NCBI GenBank assembly: GCA_003993805.1
Contig: RSEF01000002.1
Span: 10,289,463-10,353,462 of the forward strand
Direction: 5' to 3'
DNA from: Himantopus leucocephalus
Taxonomy: Eukaryota; Chordata; Aves; Charadriiformes; Recurvirostridae
Length of the DNA stretch: 64,000 nt
In this document: in pieces, positions 38,321 to 49,269 of the stretch
Position numbering within the stretch: the stretch's first letter is position 1
Layout of the letters: each line of letters starts with the position of its first letter
Notes under the pieces: generated by a model
Database searches by the model: none
The model's input: only the letters and a program-made list of their open reading frames with translations
Told to the model about the DNA's origin: nothing
Position numbers and translations under genes: made by a program

Positions 38321-39081
38321 TTGATCATAAATTCATTTCTTATCCAAGTACATTAACATAAAGTTAACAAGAAAGTTCATTATAAAGGACAAACCTGAAA
38401 GTCAATGTCAGCCAAGAAATTGCCTGAGCAACCCCGTAATTGAATAAAAATACGTGTCAGCAAAACACAAGTGTCATCACAGGCTTGCCGGCGTGCTTGG
38501 AGTTCAGCAGCTTGACAAACTCCTGTCAGCATGGTGCCACATGCAAGACTCTGCAAGAAGACCTTATGTACTACATGATGTTTATCAGCAAAATACAGGT
38601 ACTAATATGCTCGTTTGACCTACAGAGTCAACAGGCCTGCCCACAACTTCAGCAACAAATTAATAAATAAAGAAAAAACTAAAGAAAATTGGATTTTGTA
38701 ACTTTTTAGCCAGTCCCCTGGGTACAAAGTGCTTCACAAGGAGGTCATTCACTTGCAAATATTCTGTGGTACAGTGTAAACACATATTTAAATATCAAAA
38801 GTAATCTAAACGGCTATCAGATTTTTCCACTGATGTGTTTGATGAGTTTGTACACTGGTTTATGGGACCAGCTTCTCTGGCAGTGGCAAACAAAATGATT
38901 TAATTCCCTCAGTTTTGAGTCCAGCGGTCCCAGCTTGGCTGTGATATGGATTAATTTAAAGAGTGCTTCATATTTTTACGCCAATTAATGGTGAATGGCA
39001 TTTTGCAACCTATTTTGTTCCATTGCGCCTCAAGAAAACTGGGAGCAGCCAACAGGGTGCAATTAATAGACATATCTGGAG

Positions 39082-39139
39082 ACTTCTTTCTGTAGAGGTG
39101 AGAAAGGCTGGGACTGTGCTGGGGCCTACAGAAAGAAGT
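39082..39139. other. 14-bp-stem inverted repeat with 30-nt loop
   Basis: ACTTCTTTCTGTAG at 39082-39095 is exactly complementary to 39126-39139. It lies about 1 kb downstream of exon B on the transcript strand. Confidence 0.75.
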
Positions 39140-39985
39140 GGGACTTTAGAGGGAAACCGTGTCACAAGAAAAAGACACTGTCAGGTCCCAAAACCAGAAT
39201 CTTGTGAAAAGAAACTGGTAGCAGCATTAGCCAGCAACAGAGAGAGGGATGCAGGTTGTGTGCACATTATATATATATTAATTTTAATTCTGATAAAGCA
39301 TTAGCTTAAAAGCCTCTAACATCCTCCAAAAGAACTGGGGATGGCTGTGGTCCTTTCCTAAGCTAGTGAGCAGGTGAGATTATTTTGCAAGCAGCTGCCC
39401 ACAGACCCCTAAAGGGCCATTTGCCAGCTGAAAGGACCAAGATAAAGCAGTGCCCCAGTGATGACCCTCTACCCCATCAGGCCTATTTTCAAGGGAAAGC
39501 AGTCAATTACCGTGAGGACCTGTCTGCTTTTAGAAAACTTTTAGGTGGCAAGATCTGGGCAGCTTCCAGGACCCACCTCGTGATGTGGAAAACAACCAGT
39601 CAAGTAAAATTGTTTCCTCACTTCTTCCTTTAAAATAAAACCCCTTTCCATCCCCATTTCTGTCCTTTTCTGAGACTTGAAAACTGTCATGTCTATGAGT
39701 GATTGCAGTGCCATTAAATAATGAAGCAGTTCTGTTCATTAAAGCTTTGTGATTTATTACCTTTGGACTAAGGGAAAGAAAAACAGCCTGAAAACAGAAT
39801 TCTTACATCATTTCACATTATTTCCAGTCCAGCACTTCAGAAACTGTTAGAATAGCAGATTTTCAGCTCCGTAGTCCACCATTCCCCAGAAATGCAATGC
39901 TGAACGTCTAATTCCAGCCAGTTCTGTAAATCTAGAGTGTAACTTAAACTCATAACTAACTGCTGCCCTAAATGTTGTATCCTAC

Positions 39986-40106
39986 CTTCGTACAGCCAGT
40001 CGCTGAGCCCATTGAAAATAACACCTTCCTTTCCTGTGGAGACCACTCGGATGGCTTGTTTCCCCACATGGGCACAGTAATAGATGTTATTCTCAAAGAT
40101 AAATAT
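39986..40106 (-). CDS. DPP6: DPP6 internal coding exon B (beta-propeller)
   Basis: This exon of 121 nt encodes 40 residues plus one base of a split Glu codon. It begins with [20 protein letters not shown] and ends with GLSDWLYE. The '[20 protein letters not shown]' stretch separates DPP6 from its paralogue DPP10, which has a different sequence here as I remember it. The acceptor is CAAATCAG|A and the donor is GAAG|GTAGGAT, so the following intron is phase 1. Exon A ends in phase 0 and joins it directly to give QQL-IFIF. It is flanked by the two largest introns in the window (about 19.3 and 29.7 kb). No stop, frameshift or damaged splice site is seen. By inferred alignment it covers about human residues 255-294. 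Confidence 0.97.
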
Positions 40107-41540
40107 CTGATTTGAAGGGAAAAAGAAAAAGAGAACAGCATTAAGCAGTGGCTCCATTATAAAATGTTGCATTTTGCTTTTACAATAATTGGCAATACAA
40201 AATCACATTTTTATAGCATCTTTTGTCAAAAAAGGATTTCCACAGCTTGCTTCCAATTCCATCAACTAATAGAAAGATGCTAATTTACAACAAACTGAAG
40301 CCTTGCTCCTTTGATACAAGCTTTATTTTTCTCACTCCTGTCTTCATTTCAGAAATAGAACAGTGCCGTTAGAGGTCATGAAATGAAGAATGCCATCACT
40401 CAGGATTTTGAAAAAGTGGTCCAGGACACAGTAGCGGTTTGCAGAGCTGATGGTGATGTTATGTGGTGAGTGAACTGGCTACTGGAAATGGCTTCTTGCT
40501 TGTTTCCAGCTGCTGCTGTTTACTTAAAACACAGCTGGCAACCTATTAAATGAATTTGAATCTAGTTTTTAATGCAGATGCAACAAGACCACATGTGCTA
40601 TCGAACAGGGGGCAGACGAGGTGACTGCGACAAATGAGGCACAACCTCCACGAGGAAGTTGATGTTTTGGCTGGGGAGGAGATGCACACACTCCAAGGGA
40701 CCAAAGGGGTGTGCTAGAGGACCCAGGTCCTCTTCCTATGGGCAGCAGGATGGATGGGACAAAGGCACCCATGGGGTCTCATCTCCCCGCCAGCATGGAT
40801 GCAGCTGCCATAATGCCCAGCCCATCTTTGGAAACCTCTCCCCTCCTGTTGCAAAAATCTGGTGGATTCAGGTTGCTGAAAGATTACACGATCAAAGTGT
40901 TATGGGACCTCGCAGCTCCCCGGGGGGGCGCAAGGGCAGCACCACACCAAGGATCACCTTTGGGTACCTGAGCCTGCCTCTGCAAACGCCTGCTCACACA
41001 GCTGGTGCTGTCTGCGGGAGAGCAATTCCAGCTTGGAGAAGAATTTATAAATATAAAATTCTTGTCAATCATAAAAATTTCAATTCAAGATTTTCGGGAA
41101 AGGAGCCTACCATAAGACTCCCAAATAAGCCTCCTGGTTTTTTTAAAACTAATTTCATGTGAATCATTAGATCTACTGCCACAAGAATGCTTTTGGGAAT
41201 CAGGATGTTTATTTAGGTGTTTAAGTGCTGATCAGCGAGCAAAACTTTAGCCAGCCATTTAAAAAAAATATTGTTCCATGGCATCAGTCTTTATCATTTG
41301 GTTAAATGCTTTGTTCTGTGTTTTGCTGTCATCGATGACACAGATCTTGTCCACTCCTCACCCCAAAGCGAACTGCATCCTGCTCAAAGTAGTGCTCTTG
41401 TTGTTAAAATATTTTTAAACTCCATTCAGACTGCAAAGATGTACTGAACAGGGTATCAGAAAGCCATTTAGACTGAAAGACCAAATGCTAATATAATTTA
41501 GTAGATATTTACAGATGGGTTTTCATACACTTGAAGATAT

Positions 41541-41646
41541 CACAGAATCATAGAATGGTTTAGGTTGGAAGGGACCTTGAACATCATCTAGGTCCAACCC
41601 CCCTGCCATGGGCAGGGACACCTTCCACTAGACCACGCTGCTCAAC
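41541..41646 (-). repeat. CR1 LINE 3' tail, short truncated copy
   Basis: 'cacagaatcatagaatggtttaggttgg' is followed by 'ccaacccccctgccatgggc' and 'ccactagaccacgctgctcaa'. About 105 bp, minus orientation, low divergence from the typical bird CR1 tail. Confidence 0.95.
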
Positions 41647-43439
41647 CTTTATAGGGGAATAGATGTTAGGTATCTCTACCACAATACTAGAATGCAATTT
41701 CTCGTGTTACACTCATGAAAAGACAGAATTGGGAAAAATACTTGCTTTCAGCTTCTGTTTCCTATTATGGTATGTGTTTCACCTAAAGATGAGCTGGAAA
41801 GATTCTGGAAGAAAGTATAGATCCTAATTTAATTTTGGCAGCAGTTAGAGAGAGTTTGCCTAAAGGGTAAAGAGTATGACTGAAACTGTAGCTTCCTTTT
41901 ATCCCTTTTAAACTAAGAAAAGCTGCATCCAATTAATATTTTTGAAGGTAAAAAGTGGAAGATACTACATTCTCTTTCCTACCTTGATTTTTAGTAAAGC
42001 AGAGGAGCCAGATGAGGGATGCAAAGTAAAGAATTCTATGTGTTATCTAGTCTGCATGTGGGAGGGTTGTTGAAGCTTAAAAGTACATAAAAAAAAAGGA
42101 ACACTAAGAAAAATAAGATATATTTGGCCCAAACAAATCCAAATCTCTGTGTCCAAGAGATAAATGTGCGAGGGATTCCTGGGTGGGGGCTCTTCTGTGA
42201 CAGGCACACAATCAAGAGGAGTTATTCAAGCGATGTAACCCTTCCCTTGTGCAGGTTCTCCCAGCAAATGAAGGTTTTGCAATACTTTGTACTGTATTAC
42301 ATTTTAAATGAATTTACAGGAAAAATAAAGAAGGTGAACTGACAACCTGTTCCTGCCCATCGCTTTGTAAAGCATTGCAATGTTTTCATTCTTCACTGTT
42401 TTGTCTTTCAAAGCTTCATTGCACTAATCAGGTTGCGTGAGGTATCCAGTAGCTGCAATGGAAAAATAATACAGTGCTCTGACTTCAAACTGCCTCCCAT
42501 ATAACTCAGAGCCAAACTGCAGCACCTCATAGAGAATTTAAAATTATCCTTCTAACTACAGTGCCTTGTACCCTAAAAACGTCAACCATAATCAAGATAA
42601 AAGATAACTGAAGCAGCACAAGGAAGATTTCTGTGTAATGTATCTTATAAATTAAGAAAAAGCTTTTGAAGTTCCGTTATTCATCAAAAAGAACTGGTTT
42701 TGGATTACTTCACATTCTGGGTTAGAAAGATATTAGATGATATTATGAAATATCTATATAATATTTTTTACTGTTTTGGTTTTACGACATCAAAGCAGTG
42801 CTTTTTATCAAATGATCATAATCCTTCCAGCTAATTAGAGGATAAGAAATTTTAGTAAACAAAAATGATTAAAAATGTATGGACATCACTTTCACATTAT
42901 TTTACGCTTGCTGTACATAGCAGTTCTAGGCTAATGTAAAATGACAACAGAAGGGGTCAAGCTCAGTTTTATGCCTCTCTGTACAGGAGACAAAGACCAG
43001 ACCCAAAACTTCTGTTGTCTTCTCTTTCAGTGTGCATATTTGAGCAAGACTTCACCCCCGACATTCTTACAATATATATGCATTTTATCATGGACAGCAC
43101 ATAAAGTCCACCACTGAGCACAACTGATGGCGTGGAAAATAAACCTGTGCTACGTCAGGATGATAACTCCAAGTTGAATACCATGTCCATTTTTGTCATG
43201 ACACGTTCAACGCAGAGGAAAGAGAAGATATTCAGAAAGAAGTAAGAAGAATGGAAAGATCCATACATAGACTGAAGAAACTGAAATTGCTAACTATAGA
43301 ATAAACAAGGAAGGCATAAGCTCTGCAAGATAAAGGAGAGGAAAAAGAAAAAAAAAGCAAGCATGTTTTCACCCTTTCATTTCCCCAAAACAACAAGGAA
43401 ACCAATGAAACCTAGAAGAAAGCTGTCTATAAGTGGATA

Positions 43440-43915
43440 AAAATATTTTTCCTAATGAAATCAGAATTAACACATGGAACTCCTTGCCACTGGACATAAC
43501 AAGACAAGAACTTCATTCTCTTCCTTCTGGATATTACAATAGATGCTCAAAAGGTGTAATACTTAACAAAGATAACTGGAATGTCCTGGGGGACTAAAAT
43601 AAAGTTGGTTTGTTGATTTTTTTAAATGCGTACACTTAATCCCAGGGTAATAAAAATCAATGGGGATTTTGCCGTTGGTTTTATGTGAGTGAGACTGTCA
43701 CCTGAAACTTTCAGCATAAGATATAAGCCATTTAGCCTCAGGTATCAACACACCACTAACTCCTGTGGGCTGGGAAGAAATCTCTGCCTGTTCGCAACTT
43801 GTATTAGAGCTGATTACTTCGAACCATTTGACATCCTTACGTGACACAACTAATATTGGAGAAAAAATACTAGACTGGTTGGACCACAGACCTGAGACGG
43901 GAGGAGAATTTTAAG
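43440..43915 (+). repeat. Ancient CR1/L3-like LINE 3' relic
   Basis: In plus orientation it has 'catggaactccttgccac', then 'taagccatttagcctcagg', 'gggctgggaagaaatct' and finally 'attggagaaaaaatactagactggttggacc'. That last string is a degenerate form of the tail of old amniote CR1/L3 elements ('...ggatactgggctagatggacc' pattern). It is heavily diverged, so it is likely a deep insertion. Confidence 0.7.
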
Positions 43916-46688
43916 TCAAAGATTAAGTATTTATCCTGTAAGATAAATTTATACAGTAAGGTAAATGTTTAAACTAACAACAAAATAAACTTAATACACT
44001 TAAAAGATACAAGAGTCTTAACAACACTGACTGATTTAAGGAGGATTCATTTAAAATGTTTTTGCAACTGCTTAAGGGCTTCTGAAGTAATGTTCTCTAC
44101 CAAACTGACCCAGAATGATATTAAGTAATTATGCTGCAGTAATTAAAATTCTGGTACTTTTAAATGTATTAATTTATGGACCTTTTCAGGAATCTAATGA
44201 AAATAACCCCTTTAAAACCACTGCAAAAGTCACAGTGACCAACTATATTGAGGAGACGAATACTACACCTCCTTTAACAGTTGTTCAAGCCACCTTCCTT
44301 CCAGCCAAAGAGATGAGTAAAGTTCCTATTTCTTCATAGACCAAGAGAAAATAAATTCATATGCATTAATCTGCATTTCTACTGCTATTAATTTTCCAAC
44401 TGTAGGGTGGCATTCTAAGTTTATGTTCTCTTTACCCCATGATTTCTATCACGCATAACTTGTCAACTGAATGAGCAACATCACTCAAATTTAGCATCTC
44501 CAAGCATAAAATGAATGCCTGAATGCTTATTACTTTAAATTATTAGCACATTGTAGAAGCGTGAATGTTTCCTACATGTTAGGAGGCAGCTTTCCACACT
44601 GCAAGGTCAGCCCATGGGATTTAACTGCAAGAGAGTAGTTAACATAGAAAGTTTGGCCATGTAACACGGAGAGTTTGGTCAACAAGAACTGGCCTTCATG
44701 TACAGACAGGCACAAAGTCTTGCCTTGACACTGTTTTAAATTCCAAATCAGTCCAAAGTTCCTTGGAGTCTGAAAAAATAGTTACAAAATGGAAGACTCA
44801 GTGAGTGGGGAAATAAAACTACAAATCAACATGGTATTCTTTTCCAACATAACATACTTCATTGTTTTCTGTTTTTAGTGTTAAAGCTTTCTTTTATTTC
44901 CCCCCCATCCTATGTAGAAGTCTGCTCTTTTGCTGGCAAGACAGTTTACCTGAGGGAGTATTCTGTCAAAATAAATAAAATAACAGATTCATTTTGTAAT
45001 TCTGTGCATCTCTCAGAAACGCTTATATTTATTTTGCAGAATCAGTAAAAAACATCTGTGTAAAGGTAATTATCCATGGACTTCACCATTGCAGATGCTG
45101 AACAAATGCACAGAAAAGACAGTCCCTACTCCAACAGTGCATCATTTTAATAGAGAAGTACTACAGTCCTCATTCAACACATGAAAAAATGAGAGACAGG
45201 GACACCAGAGACAAGACTCAGTTGTCCAAACATAGGTGCCTAGAGCCATTTTAAGCCCCTTCATGCATCTAAAACATCTGGCTGATAGGACACAGGGAAA
45301 TCTGTGCTCTCACAGAGTATCATCTAGAGGCCACATACATTTAACACTGTTCACCTGAGGTCCTCTAGGAAACTATGTTTAATCAGGCAAATCCTAGTTT
45401 AAATGTCACACAGGAAGACTGGAAAACCCAGTCTTGACCATGAGTCAAACTTGGGTAGCTTGAGCTTTTTTCCAATGCCTTAACCATAAAAACATCCCTC
45501 TAGAATTACAATTTCACATCAGATAGACTACTATAAGCTTGTGAAGACTGGGAGAGAAGAGATACAAAATGTGCATTGTCCTGCTGTGAACTGCATGTCT
45601 AACTGATCCGTTTACCTACAGAGTCATGGTCAGCTTCAACATGATACTTACTTGAAATTATATTTCCTTCTGCAAAGGCAGACCTATGGCTACTGTAAAA
45701 TCCCTTTTGCTGAAATAATAAAGAAAAATAGTTCTTGTACATATCTTGCTCTGTACATCTGCCATTGTATGTTGCCAATGTACATTGGTAGGATTCAATC
45801 CTAGCTCAGGATGGTGCAGGACTTTCTGTGGCCTTTTGGAGATCTATGGTTCCAAAGGCATGATCCAGTCTGCCTCAGGGAGATGCCAAGTAGACTCACC
45901 AGGGAGATGCAAGTACCAATGAAGGCGTAAAGGCGTATAAAATCTGCCTAACTTCAGGGGCTTCTCATTCTCCAGCAGCTTTTATGATGTGCTGGGTGCT
46001 CCCAAGTCCAAATAAAGTCAATTAATGGAGTTCATATAAGTTAGGTGTCTATCACTTCCACTGAATATAAACAGCCAACAAACACCCGAAGTCAGATGCC
46101 TTCATCCACTCAAGATCTGGTCCATTAGCTCTTTGAGGTTAGTGGATGCATGCATTTCAATTAGACCATCAGTAGATTAATATGGGAATAAAAAAATAAA
46201 AGGTATGGTGAAAACAGTCTTGGAGAAGAGAAAATTTTCTCTTCCAGCCTACTGATAAACCAGAGTCTGGCTTCCTCATGCACATCCTTCAACATGTCCA
46301 CAAGCCCTCTCCTCCTGCTGCAGGGCGGCAAAAGAAGGATATGTAGCATATGTTCAATGATTGTTGCCTTGATGCTGTTGCTCACAGTCCTAACAACACA
46401 CAAGTCCTTAGGCTTTTCTACCTAAACCTCAGTCACATCAAATTTCTTGAGCAACAGCCACCCATTTCACCAAATGAGCCCTGTGAGAATATATGTGGGC
46501 AAATAAAGTTAATCATTTGAGGTAAATCCAGACTTCTGCAAGGTTAGGCAGTCCTTGAATGGTGCAGGCCTGCATCATTCTGGGATATAAATGGGGATTC
46601 AACTGCCTGAAACCAATCTTCGTGCAATTTAAGGTTCCTGCCTACTTTCTATCAATTATCTCTTCAATCGAGAGTGCATGTGAATATT

Positions 46689-47235
46689 TTATTGGGTGTA
46701 CATGGCAAAGTTTTGGTGTGGGGGGAACTGCAGGTGTGGCTTCTGTGAGAAGATGCCAGGAGCTGCCCCCATGTCCGAAAGAGCCAATGCCAGCCAGCTC
46801 CAAGACAGACCCACCGCTGGCCAAAGCTGAGCCCATCAGTGATGGTGGAAGGGGGCAATGACATATGACATGATATATGACAATATATCTATAAAAGGGT
46901 AAAAATACTGTGCAACAGTTGTGAGAGAGGAATGAGAAAATGTGAGAGCAACTACTCTGCAGATACCGAGGTCAGTGAAGAAGGAGAGGGAGGAGGTGCT
47001 CCAGGCACCAGAACATGAGGTTCCCCTGCAGCCCTTGGTGCAGATCATGGTGAGGCAGGCTGTCCCCCTGCAGTCAAGTCTCTTTTGCCTGTGATGGTAA
47101 TTGGTAAGTGATCTCCCTGTCCTTATCTCAACCCAGGAGCCTTTCATCATATTTTCTCCCCAGGTCCTGTTGAGGAGGGACAGTGACACAGCAGTTTGGT
47201 GGGCACCTGGCACCAAAGTCAACAACAGTCCCACA
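46689..47235 (+). mobile_element. Solo LTR of an avian endogenous retrovirus, internally deleted
   Basis: The block matches the layout of an LTR family I remember from bird genomes. A 5' end after 'attgggtgtacatggcaaag' is followed by the 'gagccaatgccagccagctc' segment and a TATA box (TATAAAAG at 46890). The 'ggaggaggtgctccaggcacc' segment follows, and then a 3' end with 'gtgatctccctgtccttatc' and 'gtgggcacctggc'. About 547 bp remain. The middle part expected between the CTGCAG near 47070 and 'tcaagtctcttttgcc' is missing, including the polyadenylation region. No gag, pol or env remains beside it, so it is a solo LTR. ORFs inside it are not genes. Confidence 0.75.
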
Positions 47236-47939
47236 GCTTAAGCAAGGCCTTTTTTTTTTTATTTAACTTTTCAGTGTAAGATATGGCCTTAAAATTTTTT
47301 AACATCCATCTATTCATCTTTTTTGAGGGTGAATGATAGGAAAGTTTTGTGCTGAACTGTATATTAACTGTCTAGATATTTATATAGTGCTGCACATCAC
47401 ATAGGTCTGAAAGCCTCAGAAAAATACATAGATTTATCTTCCCAATATGTCCAGGAAGTAGAAAAGAATTACCTCTTTATTTATATGCTAAGTAACTGGT
47501 TGAGGGCTGTAATAGGGTCACAGCAATGTAACCTGGGTTTGGGAATGTCAGATCACAAACACAGGTTGAGCATGATCAAGCTCTTCCTGGAAAGGCGCTC
47601 ACAGAAAGACCTCTCCCTTCTCCCCTCCATGTCTAGTGCTCTCTAATTCCATCCAAATATTTTGGAGATAGCCCTTCCCAACCCATTTTTTTTTTTTTCC
47701 CTTCTGCCAAATGAAACCCAGACTGTGAAAATGAAAAACTGCAGAGAGAAACATTTCCTGCTGTTTTATCCAAGTTAAAACTTGTCCTTACTACTACACA
47801 GAATTAGCATGCCCATCCTTGTCCATGCAGCATCTTGAAGCAGATATGATAATTGTGTTTTCACTTTGCGATATCAAGGAAATCTGACAAGCATTGTACT
47901 GGAAAGGTCTTGGCATTTTGCAGTTATCATTCTTACATC

Positions 47940-48260
47940 AGCTGCAGGAGAAAAATGTATGATCAATTCAAAATCCGTTCTAAAGCTTGTTGCTGATTGA
48001 CTATGCATTATTTAATGAATACGCTGCCAATTTCTTCTTTTGAACCTCATAAAATGCAAACTTTGATGCTCAAATAGCTTCCATTAATGCATTCTGTCAT
48101 GAGTGTTGTTCTTAATGCATATGACATGATTACGCCAACTCTTATCAGTTCTTCAAAAAGGTTAATAAAACTATAAACTGCTCCTCACCAGTGAGCTTAC
48201 ATAATAACAGCTAGTATTTTAATTAGGCTTTTCTTGTTGTCATTTAAATATAGCTTGATA
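47940..48260. promoter_or_regulatory. AT-rich block dense in homeodomain and octamer-like motifs
   Basis: It has many TAAT/ATTA cores and POU octamer-like strings (tatgcattatttaatga, taatgcatatgac, attaatgcattctg). It contains no recognised repeat, in contrast to the mobile-element debris on both sides. Such composition is common in conserved noncoding enhancers of neural genes. Only cross-species alignment could confirm this. Confidence 0.3.
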
Positions 48261-49269
48261 GCAGGTGGAAAAAAGAAGTAAGGCAAAAAACTTCAAAATA
48301 TTTTAATTTTCTCCATCAAATGGTTCATGTTTGCAGTTTAGGAAAGAGAAAGATAACAATTATGATGGAGGATTGAGATAAAGAATTTTTAAATCAACAT
48401 TTTTTCTTTACAAAACCAAAATGTCATTATTAAAACTGGTGATGAACCAATAAAACTCTTCTGCACAATCAACACATTGCAGAGAATCACATCTTGATAA
48501 ATTATTGACAGAAAAGGCTACAGTTTCAGTTTTCATGCAAGGGTTTAGCTTTCCTTTAATTCAAAGAAAGAAGCTAACTCCTTACCAAGCCAAGGATTTA
48601 GAGAACTTAGCAGTTTCTGAAGGTACACAAGAAATAGATAAGATTTATTTTCATTCAGTTATGCCCTGCCCAGAGATGGGCAAAGGTGGCATTTAGACCA
48701 AAGTGAGAATTATACCAGTTTTAAAATGATTATGCAGGAAGGCTTTCAAGACAGAGAAGCTGAAACCACCCCAGGGGACCACTAAAACCAGGGAATACAG
48801 TAGTACAGATTGATGGACATAAGAATCGTGCTGATCCATAAACACATCAAGCCCAGTATTCATGACTTCTCATTGGAGATCGAAAGCTTGTACGCATATG
48901 ATATCAGTAGTGTAAGAGATTAACTGTATGGAAATCAATGCAATGAAAGGAAATGTAATTGATTCTGCAAAGGAAAACCATCAGAGTTTCTGTAAAAGAC
49001 AAATGAAAAATCTGCTGTCTTCAGTGGCTTTGATTAGATATCTAGCAAAGGAAGTGTAGAAGAGTCACCACTTGAAAATTGTGCAAATCTCCTGATTTTA
49101 GCCATATATCTTGGAAATTTCTAACATCCCTTGTAAAATAAACATTAAGAACGTAATTTTGCTTTCATTGAACGTAACCAACAAAGAGATTAAGAAGTCA
49201 AAGAGAATGGAAAAGCATTCCATCATGTCTTCAAATAAGGAAATATTTTCTATTTTTCTGAACAGTATC

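Larger units (their letters stand above)
10249..39985 (-). other. DPP6: DPP6 giant intron between exons B and C (about 29.7 kb)
   Basis: No further DPP6 exon is recognised in either strand. GC-richer patches at about 16.1-17.7, 20.1-20.3, 25.2-25.5, 28.8-29.2 and 37.1-37.3 kb carry ORFs up to 157 codons, but none has recognisable domains or convincing splice structure. Contents listed separately are a Maf-type palindrome, a CA repeat (20704-20716), CR1 relics, two duplications at single-N joins, a 100-N gap and two hairpins. The rest is AT-rich sequence in which I see nothing specific. Confidence 0.8.

Noticed and set aside
44115..44339. 74-codon ORF starting with a hydrophobic stretch
   Set aside because: The hydrophobic start is short, the rest is low-information, and there is no plausible splice donor or homologue. 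Treated as chance.
46836..47234. 132-codon minus-strand ORF
   Set aside because: It lies within the solo LTR in the antisense direction. It is a chance frame.
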